Below are positions 7,514 to 17,092 of a stretch of 64,000 nucleotides of DNA, piece by piece. Within the stretch, counting starts at the first letter, position 1. Each line of letters opens with the position of its first letter. The stretch is from assembly GCF_042650885.1 (NCBI RefSeq), contig NZ_JBHSBU010000001.1, positions 248,001-312,000 on the forward strand. Reading direction: 5' to 3'. A program made the translations under genes and the position numbers. The stretch comes from Chitinimonas_A lacunae (GTDB lineage: Bacteria; Pseudomonadota; Gammaproteobacteria; Burkholderiales; Chitinimonadaceae). The notes beneath the pieces were generated by a model that was not told where the DNA came from, did not search any database, and was given only the letters and a program-made list of their open reading frames with translations.

Positions 7514-9925
7514 CTATTGTGCGGTCCGGCGTCGGTCGATCACCAGCGGCGTCTTGCCGCTGTGGCTGTTGCGCTCGAATCCGCCGCTTGGACAGGGTTC
7601 GACGTGCAGATTGATCAGACTGCCACGCAGACCTTCGGCCAGATCGGCATCGTTGGCGAGCCGATCGCGAACCTCGGCCGGGTCGCCCTCGGCCAGGACG
7701 CTGATCCGTTCGCAGCCGCTGTCGTCGTGATCGATCACGAATTGCACCGGCACCCCAGCCAGCTCGGCCAGCCGAGCCGGCGCGATAAACAGGCTGCCGA
7801 CGCGCAGCAGCTGGCCCTGGCGGCCTTGCAGCTCGAAACGCGGGCTCGGCAGTCCGCACGGGCAGGGGCCGTCGAGCCAGCGGCCGGTGTCGCCGACCTC
7901 ATAGCGCCGCACGGTCTGGCCTTCGCGCGCCAACGAAGTGAACAGCAGCCGACCGCTTTCCCCGGCCGCGACCGGTTCGTCACGCTCGGGATGGACGATC
8001 TCCAGCCATTGGGTATCGCTCAGCAGGTGGAACACCGCATCGGGCGAAGCCTTGCAGGCATGGCCGAGCGGGCCGGCATCGACCGAGCCGTAGATGGCCG
8101 AGCGGATCGTGCTGATACCGAAACTTTCCAGAAAGCGCCGTTGCGGCGCGCCCAGATGTTCGCCGCCCAGCATCAGCTTGCGCACGCCACCGTAGGCACG
8201 CAGCGTGGCTTCTTCGCGGCGGAACAACTGGTGCAGCGTGCTGGGCATGCCGATCAGGGTGTCGATGCGCTGGCTGACGATCAGTTGGGCGATTTCGCTG
8301 AAGTCGTCGTCGCTCGGTCCACCCATCGGGTAATGGACCGCGCCCATCTGCTCCAGAATGGTGAAAAAGCTCAGCAACCCGCCGTACAGCTTGCCGGCGT
8401 AGAGCAGGTTCATCACCCGATCGCGCGCCGGATCGAGCCCGGCAGCGAACAGTCCATCGGCCGCTGCCCGCATCTGGCGCCGATAGTCGCGGTAGCTGAA
8501 GCCGGCGAGCTTCGGTGTGCCGCTGCTGCCGCCGCTGCGGAAGAACAGTTGTGCGCCGGGCTGGAGCGAGCCGTCCTGGAAGGCGGCTTTGTCCATCGGC
8601 GGACAGTCGAGTCCGGCCGGGGCTGCGGGCGGCTGATCGAGCGTGATATGGACGCTCAGCGTGCCGGCCGGCACGGTCAGCGAAACACGGCGGGCCAGGC
8701 GGGTCAGGGCATAGACGCCGTCATGGGGCGCGCCCGCATAGCCTTGGTGGATTTCCGCGGCCGGGGTCACGCGGGTGACGCCGGCGGCCAGCAGCAACCG
8801 GCCCAGTTCGGCCATCTGGCCGGGCGGACAGGCCAGCGCACAGCTTTGCAGATGAGTGCGCCAGGGCAGCAGCGCCTCGACCAGCCTGGCGCGCGGCAGC
8901 GGACGCAGCAGTACGGTACGGAACAAGGGGGAAGGTTCGACCGAGCTGCGGTGTTGCCAGACCACACGCCAGCCCTGGCCTTGCCAGATATGGCCAGGTT
9001 CGGCGGCGAAGGTCTGGTCGAGGCGGGCAAAGCCGAGGCGGGTGGTGATTTCCGCCGCTTCCTGGGTCGATGGCACGAGCGCGGGCCACGCCGGGGCGCG
9101 GCGGGCCATCGCTTCGGCAAGCTGGGCGCCCAGTGCCTGGAGCACCGCCGGGTCGTCGCTGTCGACCAGCAGCAATTGCGGGCTGGAACAGGCTTGCTGG
9201 TCGAAGCGGCAGACCTCGTCGGCGAGGGCGTCAAGCGTCTCGGCGCTGGCGGCTTCGGGGCTCAGATAGGCAAAGCTGATCCGATGCCCCCAGTCGATCC
9301 AGCGGCAGCCGGCCGGCAACTGACGGCGGATCGATTCGAGCGCGGCATCGCCGCCCCAGGCCGAGACGCCGTCGACATGGCCGAACAGGCGGTCGAGCTG
9401 GTGGCTGGCGACCGGCAGCACGGCGATGAAATCGGCCAGCGTGCCACTACGGTCGCAGTCGAGCAGGGCCGAGAGCAGGCGGGCGCTCAGGCCGTTGTCG
9501 CTGCTGCTGGGGCGCAGCCAGTTGATATTGCCGACCAGCAGGCTTTCCAGCACCGCAAAGAACGGCAGCAGCGCGGCATTGGCCGGGGTGACGTGCAGCA
9601 CCACGCCCAGCGGACGCCAGGCTTCAAAATGGGCTTCGCTATAGTCGATCCGCCGCAGCGATTGCGGCGTCTCGCCCAGTTCCCGTTCGAGCTTGGCTGC
9701 CAGCGTGTCGCGGCGGCAGAAGCTGGCGAGTTCGGCCTGGCTGTCCGGGTCGAGTCCCAGATCGAGCCGGCCGGCAATCAGGGCGTCGGCAAAGCGTTCC
9801 GCACAGTCGAGCACCGCGTCGGCGCTGCAGGGACGGGCCAGTGCCGCCGGCAGTGCCGGCAGCAGGCGGGCCAATGCCCGGTCGAGGTCTAGGGTGGCGT
9901 CGAGTTGGCCTTGGAGCAGGTACAT
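7514..9925 (-). CDS. luxC: LuxC-type acyl reductase fused to a LuxE/PaaK-type acyl activating domain (803 aa)
   Basis: Residues 1 to about 425 are a LuxC acyl-CoA/acyl-protein reductase: GVVLHVTPANAAL (about 108-120) in the nucleotide region and the likely acyl-accepting Cys246 in FDQQACSSPQ. Residues about 440-803 are a second enzyme, with the adenylation loop RSGGSSGTPK (463-472), MLGGEHLG and YGSVDAGPLGH, ending in a PaaK-like domain with a CPCG motif. In luminous bacteria the two activities are separate proteins that together reduce a fatty acid to an aldehyde. The fusion joins activation and reduction in one chain. The LuxE gene upstream ends one base before this start. No luciferase genes are present. 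Confidence 0.85.
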   Translation of the reverse strand: MYLLQGQLDATLDLDRALARLLPALPAALARPCSADAVLDCAERFADALIAGRLDLGLDPDSQAELASFCRRDTLAAKLERELGETPQSLRRIDYSEAHFEAWRPLGVVLHVTPANAALLPFFAVLESLLVGNINWLRPSSSDNGLSARLLSALLDCDRSGTLADFIAVLPVASHQLDRLFGHVDGVSAWGGDAALESIRRQLPAGCRWIDWGHRISFAYLSPEAASAETLDALADEVCRFDQQACSSPQLLLVDSDDPAVLQALGAQLAEAMARRAPAWPALVPSTQEAAEITTRLGFARLDQTFAAEPGHIWQGQGWRVVWQHRSSVEPSPLFRTVLLRPLPRARLVEALLPWRTHLQSCALACPPGQMAELGRLLLAAGVTRVTPAAEIHQGYAGAPHDGVYALTRLARRVSLTVPAGTLSVHITLDQPPAAPAGLDCPPMDKAAFQDGSLQPGAQLFFRSGGSSGTPKLAGFSYRDYRRQMRAAADGLFAAGLDPARDRVMNLLYAGKLYGGLLSFFTILEQMGAVHYPMGGPSDDDFSEIAQLIVSQRIDTLIGMPSTLHQLFRREEATLRAYGGVRKLMLGGEHLGAPQRRFLESFGISTIRSAIYGSVDAGPLGHACKASPDAVFHLLSDTQWLEIVHPERDEPVAAGESGRLLFTSLAREGQTVRRYEVGDTGRWLDGPCPCGLPSPRFELQGRQGQLLRVGSLFIAPARLAELAGVPVQFVIDHDDSGCERISVLAEGDPAEVRDRLANDADLAEGLRGSLINLHVEPCPSGGFERNSHSGKTPLVIDRRRTAQ

Positions 9926-9926
9926 A

Positions 9927-11057
9927 TCAGGATCCCCGGATCAGTTCAGAAGCGGCCAGCGCACAACTGCGGCTCTTGGCGGTGCCGGCCCGGCCCAGCA
10001 ATTCGAACCAGTCGCTGTCGATGCCGCAGCCACAATCGCTCCCTGGCCGCAGCACGGCCAGATCGCTCAGCGCCACGCTATGGGCCGGGCTGGAGGTGAT
10101 ATAGGGCGAGATCAGATGCAGAAAGCCGGGCTCGCCATAGGACTGGAGCGAGAAATCGGCGGTATTGCGCACATAGGCGCGGGCATAGACCGGCACATGG
10201 AAGCGGTGCTTCGGGCATTCGATATAGGGCACCGGATGCTCGACCGAGCCGTAGCCGTCGCGGCAACGGATATCCGGAATGCCGAGCTGTTCGCCGAGTC
10301 GCTGATACAGCGTGTGCTTGGGGATCTCCTGCGCCGCATGGGTCTTCCAGCCGCCGCCCAGAAAGACCAGTGAGTCGCGATGAAGCTGGAGCGCCGGGTA
10401 GCCCATTTCACGCATCCGTTCCAGCGTGAACCACAGAAAGGCCGGGAAACCGAAAATCCGTACCGGCAGTCCTTCGGCTGCGAATTCCTGCAAGGCGCGG
10501 ATCACGCCGAACGGGTCGAATTCATTGCCCTGGCCGTTATGGCGCAGCGCATAGACCACCCGGTTGACCGGGGCGTATTTGCACAGGAACTGGTCGGTAT
10601 AGGCGGTGCCCAGCGTGATTGCCCCGGCCGGCTCGTAGCTCAGCAGCAGGTAGTTGCACGCGGTGTCCGGGGTGTGCCAGCCGTAGTGCTCGAAAATCCG
10701 GTCAACCATGGCCTGGGCGGCGCTGATGCTGCGATCGTCGTAGCGCATCCGGCTCTTCTGGCCGGTGGTGCCCGACGAAGTCAGCTCCAGGGCATCCTCG
10801 CCCGCCGCGCTCAGCAGCAGCCGCTGCTTGAAATAGTTGGCAAAGATCGGCGGCAGCGTGGACCAGTCTTCGATCCGGTCAAGCGCCTGCGGATCGATCT
10901 GGTTGGCCAGCAGCCAGTCGCGATAGCCCGGGCTGTGTGCGCTGTGATAGGCGGTCAGCTCGGCCATCGCCTGACTGAACAGCCGTTCGGTGTCGGCGTC
11001 GCGCCGATACGGATGGGGCAGCGCGCAAAGCGCTTCGGTATAAGGTAGGGGGACCAT
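9927..11057 (-). CDS. luxE: LuxE-type acyl-protein synthetase (376 aa)
   Basis: The protein is full length for LuxE. It has the adenylation loop LTSSGTTGQKSRM (residues about 91-103), KYAPVNRVVYALRHNG, GGGWKTHAAQEIPK and CRDGYGSVEHPVPY. The C-terminal CALAASELI carries a cysteine at the position used by LuxE for acyl-enzyme formation. LuxE activates a fatty acid with ATP and hands it to the LuxC reductase. It sits 21 bases behind the exporter gene and one base ahead of the fusion gene, so it is certainly in the same operon. The native acyl chain is unknown. Confidence 0.88.
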   Translation of the reverse strand: MVPLPYTEALCALPHPYRRDADTERLFSQAMAELTAYHSAHSPGYRDWLLANQIDPQALDRIEDWSTLPPIFANYFKQRLLLSAAGEDALELTSSGTTGQKSRMRYDDRSISAAQAMVDRIFEHYGWHTPDTACNYLLLSYEPAGAITLGTAYTDQFLCKYAPVNRVVYALRHNGQGNEFDPFGVIRALQEFAAEGLPVRIFGFPAFLWFTLERMREMGYPALQLHRDSLVFLGGGWKTHAAQEIPKHTLYQRLGEQLGIPDIRCRDGYGSVEHPVPYIECPKHRFHVPVYARAYVRNTADFSLQSYGEPGFLHLISPYITSSPAHSVALSDLAVLRPGSDCGCGIDSDWFELLGRAGTAKSRSCALAASELIRGS

Positions 11058-11078
11058 GGCGGGTTCCGATAGGGGAGG

Positions 11079-12323
11079 TTAAGCGTATTGGGCCTGGGCA
11101 GACTGCGGGCGCAGGATATGCCGCAGCGGCCATAGCGCGAGCAGCCCGGTGGCGCAGGCGGCGATGGCAAAGTCGGTCAGGCCGTTGCCGGCGCCGCAGG
11201 CAGCGAGCACCGAGCCGCCGAGGCCAAGAATGGCCACCGAGATCATGCCGAGCATGGCCGATACCACGCCTTTGCTGGCGTCGCTGGAGAACAGCGTCAG
11301 TCGGTACAGGGTGGCGTTGCAGATGCCAAGACCGACGGTATAGAGCGTCAGCCCTGCGACCAGCGCGGGCACGCTCGGCCACAGCCAGGTGGCGGCCGCA
11401 CCGAGAAGCAGACCCCCGAGCAGCGCCCAGAGCGAGCGGCCGGCAAGGCTTTCCAGGCTGTAGCGTTCGGCCAGATGGTTGAGCAGCAGATTGCCGGTAA
11501 TCAGGCCGCCGAACACCGGCAGTTGCCACAGGCCGTAGGTCATGGTGCTGAGGCCGGCACCCTTGACCAGCAGCAGCGGAGCCAGGCCAATCCAGGCAAT
11601 CAGCGGCAGACCGATCAGACCGAGCGCTGCACTGCCGGCCAGAAAGCGCCGGTTGCGCAGAAGCGAGCGGTAGCTTGCCGCGACGCTTGCCAGCGCCAGC
11701 GGCTGCTTGTCGAGCCGGCTGCCGTCGCGGCGGGTGACGCCCAGCGTCTCGGGCATATAGCAGTACAGGCTGACCCAGGTTAAGGCGCCGCAGATACCGA
11801 TCAGCAGAAACAGGGTGCGCCAGGAAATCCACTCAAGCAGCACGCTGCCCAGCAGCGGCCCGAGCAGCGGCGACAGCAGGGCGATATTGGCCAGCATCGC
11901 CATCAGCCGCACGGCATCGGTTTCGGCAAAGGCTTCTTGCAGGGCCGGGTAGCTCACCACCACCACAAAGCCCAGGCCGATGCCCTGCAGAAGCCGCAAG
12001 CCATTGAACAGATGGATATTGTCGACCCAGTAGCTGGCGATGCAGGTGACGGTGAAGCCGGCACAGCCGATCAGCAGCATGGGACGGCGGCCAAAGCGGT
12101 CGGACAGCGGACCGATCAGCCATTGCAGTGCCACACCGCCCAGCAGATAGGCGTTCAGTGCATAGGGGATATGTTGCGGGCCTGCGGCCAGATCGCGGGT
12201 GACGTTCAGCATGGCCGGCATCACCACATCGCTGGCGATATAGGTCAGTAGCTCGAACAATGCGAGCAATAGGCAAAAGTACAGCGCCCGCCGAGGCGGA
12301 ATAGGTAGGAGCGGGGTCAACAT
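11079..12323 (-). CDS. MFS drug/metabolite exporter, Bcr/CflA-MdfA type (414 aa)
   Basis: About 12 membrane segments are visible. The signature loop between segments 2 and 3 is GPLSDRFGRRPMLLIG, and segment 1 carries the acidic residue of the MdfA group (LALFELLTYIASDVVMP). Such proteins export small lipophilic or cationic molecules by proton antiport. As first gene of the LuxE/LuxC operon it probably exports the product of the pathway or protects against its aldehyde intermediate. The substrate is not predictable. Confidence 0.85.
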   Translation of the reverse strand: MLTPLLPIPPRRALYFCLLLALFELLTYIASDVVMPAMLNVTRDLAAGPQHIPYALNAYLLGGVALQWLIGPLSDRFGRRPMLLIGCAGFTVTCIASYWVDNIHLFNGLRLLQGIGLGFVVVVSYPALQEAFAETDAVRLMAMLANIALLSPLLGPLLGSVLLEWISWRTLFLLIGICGALTWVSLYCYMPETLGVTRRDGSRLDKQPLALASVAASYRSLLRNRRFLAGSAALGLIGLPLIAWIGLAPLLLVKGAGLSTMTYGLWQLPVFGGLITGNLLLNHLAERYSLESLAGRSLWALLGGLLLGAAATWLWPSVPALVAGLTLYTVGLGICNATLYRLTLFSSDASKGVVSAMLGMISVAILGLGGSVLAACGAGNGLTDFAIAACATGLLALWPLRHILRPQSAQAQYA

Positions 12324-12992
12324 GACGATCCAATAGAAGGAAAAAGACAGCGTGCGCCGAAGCTCGGCACGGGCTGGCGATACCGCCGGTCTGGCGGTTC
12401 AGGTCGGAAAACAGCAGGGTTCCGCGCCGGCAGGTGCTGGCCGGCACGGGCGCTAAAGCGGAATAACGCCTGTCCGATTGGACGGGCGGCGCAAGCGAAA
12501 CGGTAACTCAGGGACCGTACTGGTCGCGACGACGCCGGGCGTCATCGGGCGGAAAACCTGGGGATTCACGACAAAGGCCGCTATTTTATCAAGCAAGTCG
12601 AACGTAAGCGATAAGACAGAATTTTATATTTTCAGCGAGATCACAATGGGACTTCAGTGTCAATAAAAAATGTTTCTGGCATATGACGTGAATGAAGAGG
12701 GGATAAACTGGGCGAGAGAGTAAAAATCAACTTAGCTGCAAAATCAATGCAAGAGAAATTGCTGAATTTATAAACAAATAAAAATATTCACCCGTGCTTT
12801 GTCTTCTTTGCTGTGAGGGATTGTTGGACGCTGGAATTACTATGCAGAATAATTAAAACACTGTTGCCATGGTGAAATATCCGGCCTATCCCAAGCCAGC
12901 GTTCTTTTTAGTGTTTTTAATCTAGTTGGGGGGTGAATTCGTTCTGGCCTCTCGGCGGAATTCCCGCCGAATCGGACCCGCCGGCAGGCTGA
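12324..12992. other. Long intergenic region upstream of the Lux-like operon
   Basis: No convincing gene is present in these 669 bases. The part from about 12580 to 12930 is clearly AT-rich and presumably contains the promoter of the leftward exporter-LuxE-LuxC operon. A 62-codon rightward frame at 12478-12666 has no ribosome binding site or coding bias that I can see. The AT-rich block could be a binding region for a silencing protein, but this is a guess. Confidence 0.5.
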
Positions 12993-13051
12993 GTCGCCAA
13001 ATTGAAAAGGCGGATACGGTCAACCGTATCCGCCTTTTCCAATTTGGCGAC
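12993..13051. terminator. Very long hairpin, probably a bidirectional terminator
   Basis: A 27-base left arm (12993-13019) pairs with 13024-13051 around a TCAA loop, with a single bulged C. The inner part (AAAAGGCGGATACGG / CCGTATCCGCCTTTT) is a classic terminator with A and T runs. The outer 12 pairs extend it well beyond normal terminator length. It begins 46 bases after the stop of the leftward 1060-residue gene. Confidence 0.85.
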
Positions 13052-13096
13052 TGCCGTCCGGACGAGCTGACGCCCGGTTGGGCAGCAATGCGCTCG

Positions 13097-16000
13097 CTAC
13101 CGCCCGGCCGCGACGCGCTGGTACAGGCCGATCCGTTTGAGACTGAAGCCCTGGCATGCCTCCGGGGTGTTGAGATCGATCCGCAGGCCGGTCAGCTGAC
13201 GCAGTGTCAGCCAGCGCGGCGAGGCATCGAGCGGGACGATCAAGGTGCCGTCCTGGGCGGTGAAGCTGACGCTGGCCGCTTCGCTGGCGCCGCCTTGGTC
13301 ATCGCCCCACCAGAAGATCTGGAAGCGCGGTTCAGCGCGTGCCTCGCGGCACTGGAACTCGAAGCGCAGCAGACCTGCCTCGCGCCCGGCCAATTGCAGC
13401 CCGGACAGATCGAACAGCAGTTGCGGGTCGTTGCCCAGCGACTGGTAATCACTGCCTGCTTGCCTGAGCTGGCTCAGCGTCAAGGGCAGCGAGTCGAGCG
13501 AATGGACCAGTGTCATCCGCTTGGCGAGCGAGCGTTCGGACCGGCCCCAGGCGACGGGAATCTTGCCCAGCTCAGGCTGGGCAAAGGCCCGGTCGAGCAA
13601 GGCCAGCCGGTGGGCGGCAATCTGCTCGGGCGGCAGATCGAGGCTCAGCCCATGCGGAAAGCCGACCTGGGCCGGATCGAGTGGCGGGCCTTCGAGCCAT
13701 AGCGTGCCGTCGCTCAGATTGACCCGGTTGATCCGGCGCAGCTCGCCATTGTCCAGCCGCACCTCAAGCCCGACCGGCACCGAGGCCAGCCAGTTCGGAT
13801 GGGCCACCACCAGCGCGGCTTCGCTGCGATGAACGCCGCGATCCCAGGTCGGATCGCTCAGATTGCTCACCTTGGTGGACAGCGTGAGCGGCCGGGTCGG
13901 CACGGGCAGGGGGTTCGCATGGCCGATCACGAAGCCGTTTTCGAGTGCCGGGGTGTAGTGCTCAAGGACAAAGCGGTACAGATAGTGGCTACGCAGTGCC
14001 GGCCCGCCGCCGTCGTGCACGATATTGTCGGCTTCGAGCAGCGCGATGGACGGCAGATCGCGCGACAGCCTCTCCAGCGCCCGATGCTGCTGCCCCAGCG
14101 GCACCAGATTGTAGGGCGCCGTCACCGGCATCTGGCGGGGCAGGCGGTCGAGATAGAAATACTGGGCATTGCGCGAGCTGAGATCGAGATAGCTCTCGCC
14201 CGGGCGCAACTTGGCCGCCAGCACTTGCTGTAGTCGGGTGAGCCGCTCCCAGTGCTTATCCTCCACCATGGCCCGGCCAATATTGGGCATGCCGGCGGCG
14301 GCGCTGTCACGCAGCGGGCTGACCGGAATCTTGGGAGCAAAGGCCGCGCTGAACATCTCCGACGAAGGCAGGCCGTAGTTCTGGCTCGCGCCCAGTCCGG
14401 CCACCACCAGCACGGCCAGCATGACCCGCTGTAGCGGCTGGATCAGCCACCAGACCGCGATCGGCAGCAGCATGGTCCAGATGAACACTCCGACGATCAT
14501 CGGCCGCGAGCCGCTGCCCGGGTCGATCCGGCCCATCGAATACGGAATCATCAACAGGGAAAACACGAACACCGCCAAGGCCGGCGCAAGCATGGCGCGG
14601 CTGATCTCGGGCCGTTGGTAGCTCTGATAGACCATCACGGCACAGAACACCGGGACGATGGTCCATGACATCCGCAGCAACTCGAACACAAAGCCCGAAC
14701 GCTCGCCAAAGCCCCAGCTCAACTGCCACGGAATGCCATAGGCGACCTGATTGATCGGGCCGTTTTCCAGCACATAGCGGATGGCATTGAACAGCATCGG
14801 CAGCAGCGGCGTCAGCAGGGCCACGATCAGCAGCAGCCCCAGCGCCAGGCCGATGGGCCAAGCGCGCTGGAGTGGCCGGTCCTGCTGCAACAGCCGCCAC
14901 AACATATAGGGCAGCACCAGGCCCGAGGCGGCAGCAGCCAGCAGGCCCTGTGGCGGGACACCGAGAATCAGCAGGGGAGTGCCGATGATCCAGCTTGTCA
15001 GCCATAAGGCCGGCCGCTCAAGCAGCCAGGGCGACAGCCACAGACACATAAACAGCGTCAGATAGAGCCAGTTGGGCTGCTCGCCGATAAACAGCACGGC
15101 ACAGAAGGCCAGCCCCAGGCTGCCGCTGTAGCGGCGCAGCGCCAGAAAGGCGCCCAGGCCCAGCAGCAGCTGGCTCATCCGGCTGGTCTCGGCGGTGGCG
15201 GCGGCCGTGCCGTCGTAGAACAGGGAACTGAGCAGGCCCGGCAGATCATCGGCGATCAGGCCATGCGGCGGAATATAGCCAAGATAGGGCACGGTGCCGT
15301 GCAGATAGGACCACCAGCCCAGCACCCGCTCGCCGAAGTGATAGTCGTCGGGCAGCACCAGCGGTGCCAGCGTCCAGCCGGCCTTGATCGCCAGCAACAG
15401 GCCAAACAGGGCGGGTGGCGACAGCAGGGCATACCAGTCGGCCTCACGAGTGCGCAGATGGACCAGATAGCGGCGCAGACTGTCCAGCATGGTCCAGGCG
15501 ACCAGCGCGGCGACGAACAGCTTGAGCGCCGGCGTGGTGCTGTACTGGGTCAGCTCGCCCGGTGCCTGCAATCTGGCCGGGTAGAGACAGAGATAGCACA
15601 GCGCCAGACCGAATTGCCCCAGTAGCAGCAGATGCGGCAGCAGGCGGGCCAGCAGGTCGGGACGCCAGAGCAGTAGAACCAGATTGAGCATCAGCGCGGC
15701 AAATCCGCTCAGCCCCGCAGCGAGCAGCGGCAAGGGGGCGTCGGTCGGACCGTTCAGCCGGCCATGGAGCAGAAACCATTCAAACGGCAACAGCGCCAGC
15801 ATGACGCTGCCGAGCAAGGCCAGTCCGGCCAGCCGTGGCTCGATCGGCCGCTGCTGCCGCAGCGCAAAACCGGCCAGCCCCAGAAACACCAGCCCGACAT
15901 TGCTGAGGATCAGCGCAGGCTTATCGGCCGGCAGCTTCGACAGCACCCCGCCCAGAATGGCCAGCACCGGGGCCAGACACCACAGCAATTGCTCGACATA

Positions 16001-16279
16001 GTGCTGCGCATTTTCCGATTGCGGCCCAAGCCGACGGATCGGGGCACTGAACAGCCATAAACCGGCCAGCAGGGTCAGGATAAAGACCGGACCGGCCAGC
16101 AGATCCTGGCTCTTGGTACCGGCATTCCAGGCCAGATGGCCGACGATAAATTCGGCATAGCCGGGCGCCAGGTTCAGCTTCAGACAAGTAAATAAAGCTG
16201 CAATAGCGACGGAAGATGCAGCGGCAATTACAGAAAATTTTTCAATGAAAGAGAATTTTTTTTGCATCGCCTCGACCAT
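13097..16279 (-). CDS. Giant polytopic membrane protein with C-terminal soluble domain (1060 aa)
   Basis: Roughly the first 600 residues contain many hydrophobic segments, such as IAALFTCLKLNLAP, LLLGLGAFLALRR, LILGVPPQGLLAAAASGLVLPY and MLLPIAVWWLIQPL. About 450 residues without membrane segments follow, with beta-rich stretches such as FEFQCREARAEPRFQIFWWGDD. The organisation resembles GT-C glycosyltransferases, which take a sugar from a polyprenyl carrier at the outer face of the membrane, but I see no diagnostic motif. It begins 3 bases after the stop of a family 2 glycosyltransferase gene, which supports a role in the same glycosylation pathway. Confidence 0.6.
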   Translation of the reverse strand: MVEAMQKKFSFIEKFSVIAAASSVAIAALFTCLKLNLAPGYAEFIVGHLAWNAGTKSQDLLAGPVFILTLLAGLWLFSAPIRRLGPQSENAQHYVEQLLWCLAPVLAILGGVLSKLPADKPALILSNVGLVFLGLAGFALRQQRPIEPRLAGLALLGSVMLALLPFEWFLLHGRLNGPTDAPLPLLAAGLSGFAALMLNLVLLLWRPDLLARLLPHLLLLGQFGLALCYLCLYPARLQAPGELTQYSTTPALKLFVAALVAWTMLDSLRRYLVHLRTREADWYALLSPPALFGLLLAIKAGWTLAPLVLPDDYHFGERVLGWWSYLHGTVPYLGYIPPHGLIADDLPGLLSSLFYDGTAAATAETSRMSQLLLGLGAFLALRRYSGSLGLAFCAVLFIGEQPNWLYLTLFMCLWLSPWLLERPALWLTSWIIGTPLLILGVPPQGLLAAAASGLVLPYMLWRLLQQDRPLQRAWPIGLALGLLLIVALLTPLLPMLFNAIRYVLENGPINQVAYGIPWQLSWGFGERSGFVFELLRMSWTIVPVFCAVMVYQSYQRPEISRAMLAPALAVFVFSLLMIPYSMGRIDPGSGSRPMIVGVFIWTMLLPIAVWWLIQPLQRVMLAVLVVAGLGASQNYGLPSSEMFSAAFAPKIPVSPLRDSAAAGMPNIGRAMVEDKHWERLTRLQQVLAAKLRPGESYLDLSSRNAQYFYLDRLPRQMPVTAPYNLVPLGQQHRALERLSRDLPSIALLEADNIVHDGGGPALRSHYLYRFVLEHYTPALENGFVIGHANPLPVPTRPLTLSTKVSNLSDPTWDRGVHRSEAALVVAHPNWLASVPVGLEVRLDNGELRRINRVNLSDGTLWLEGPPLDPAQVGFPHGLSLDLPPEQIAAHRLALLDRAFAQPELGKIPVAWGRSERSLAKRMTLVHSLDSLPLTLSQLRQAGSDYQSLGNDPQLLFDLSGLQLAGREAGLLRFEFQCREARAEPRFQIFWWGDDQGGASEAASVSFTAQDGTLIVPLDASPRWLTLRQLTGLRIDLNTPEACQGFSLKRIGLYQRVAAGR

Positions 16280-16282
16280 GGA

Positions 16283-17092
16283 TTAACGTTCAGCCGGGTT
16301 GTAGTGGCCGGCACAGGCACGCAATAACACTTCGAGAACGGACAGATTGCCGCGCACGCTGCTGATCTTGGTCGGCACCTCGCCCTTGGGATAGCGACGC
16401 ACCGTCGGCAACTCGATACAGCGATAGCCAAGTCTGGGAACCCGGTAGGACAGATAAGCCAGCAACTCGTAGGTATTGAACACCTCACGGAACGGCGCAA
16501 CGCGCGGGTCGAGCAGCATGGTGCGGCTATAGGCACGAAAGCCCTGGGTGGTGTCGGTCCACTTGCAGCCCGAAGCCAGGCTCAGCAGCGGGGCGTGGAT
16601 AAAGCGGATCGCCAGATCGCGCGAAGCCGGCGTGTTCTCGGCAATGCCACCTTCGATAAAGCGCGACGCTTGCACGAAGTCAACGCCGTCCTCGAGCGCT
16701 TTGATAAAACGCGGGATCGCTTCGGGATCGTCCTTGTCGTTGCCATCAATGGTGACGATGCCCTCATAGCCCTCTTCAAGCGCAAAGGCATAGGCACAGC
16801 GCAACTGGGCGCTGAGCTTGCCCGGGCCCGTCTTGCGCAACAGCCCACGCACACCATGGCTGCGCAGCCAGTCGTGTTCGAGCGAGCCGTCGGTGCTGCC
16901 GCCATCGACGATCAGCACATCCGCCTGCTCGGCAATACGGAGCGCTGCCATTCGACTCAACAGACTGCGGATGCGCGCTCCTTCATTGATCACCGGAATC
17001 ACGATGCCATAACGCTGCTGGCGTCCGGGCCAGAATTCCACGGTAAAGGCCGGTACCTGCCAACTGGCGCGTAAATCGGGGGCAATGGTCAT
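16283..17092 (-). CDS. Family 2 glycosyltransferase, polyprenyl-phosphate sugar synthase type (269 aa)
   Basis: The GT-A fold is clear. IVIPVINEGARIRSLLSRM (residues about 30-48) is the nucleotide-binding start, VLIVDGGSTDGSLE carries the conserved Asp/Gly/Ser, and GIVTIDGNDKDDPEAIPRF holds the metal-binding acidic residues. No membrane segments are visible, so it is cytoplasmic or peripheral. It probably transfers a sugar from a nucleotide to a polyprenyl phosphate carrier. It is the first gene of a two-gene operon with the 1060-residue membrane protein. Confidence 0.82.
   Translation of the reverse strand: MTIAPDLRASWQVPAFTVEFWPGRQQRYGIVIPVINEGARIRSLLSRMAALRIAEQADVLIVDGGSTDGSLEHDWLRSHGVRGLLRKTGPGKLSAQLRCAYAFALEEGYEGIVTIDGNDKDDPEAIPRFIKALEDGVDFVQASRFIEGGIAENTPASRDLAIRFIHAPLLSLASGCKWTDTTQGFRAYSRTMLLDPRVAPFREVFNTYELLAYLSYRVPRLGYRCIELPTVRRYPKGEVPTKISSVRGNLSVLEVLLRACAGHYNPAER

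Noticed and set aside
7490..9892. Rightward frame of 800 codons opposite the LuxC-LuxE gene
   Set aside because: It mirrors the fusion gene exactly and has Gln/Arg/Ala-rich shadow composition.
5001..12323. A bioluminescence operon
   Set aside because: LuxA, LuxB and LuxD are absent, so light production is not supported.
12478..12666. 62-codon rightward frame in the Lux upstream region
   Set aside because: No ribosome site, no partner and no coding bias; more likely part of the regulatory region.
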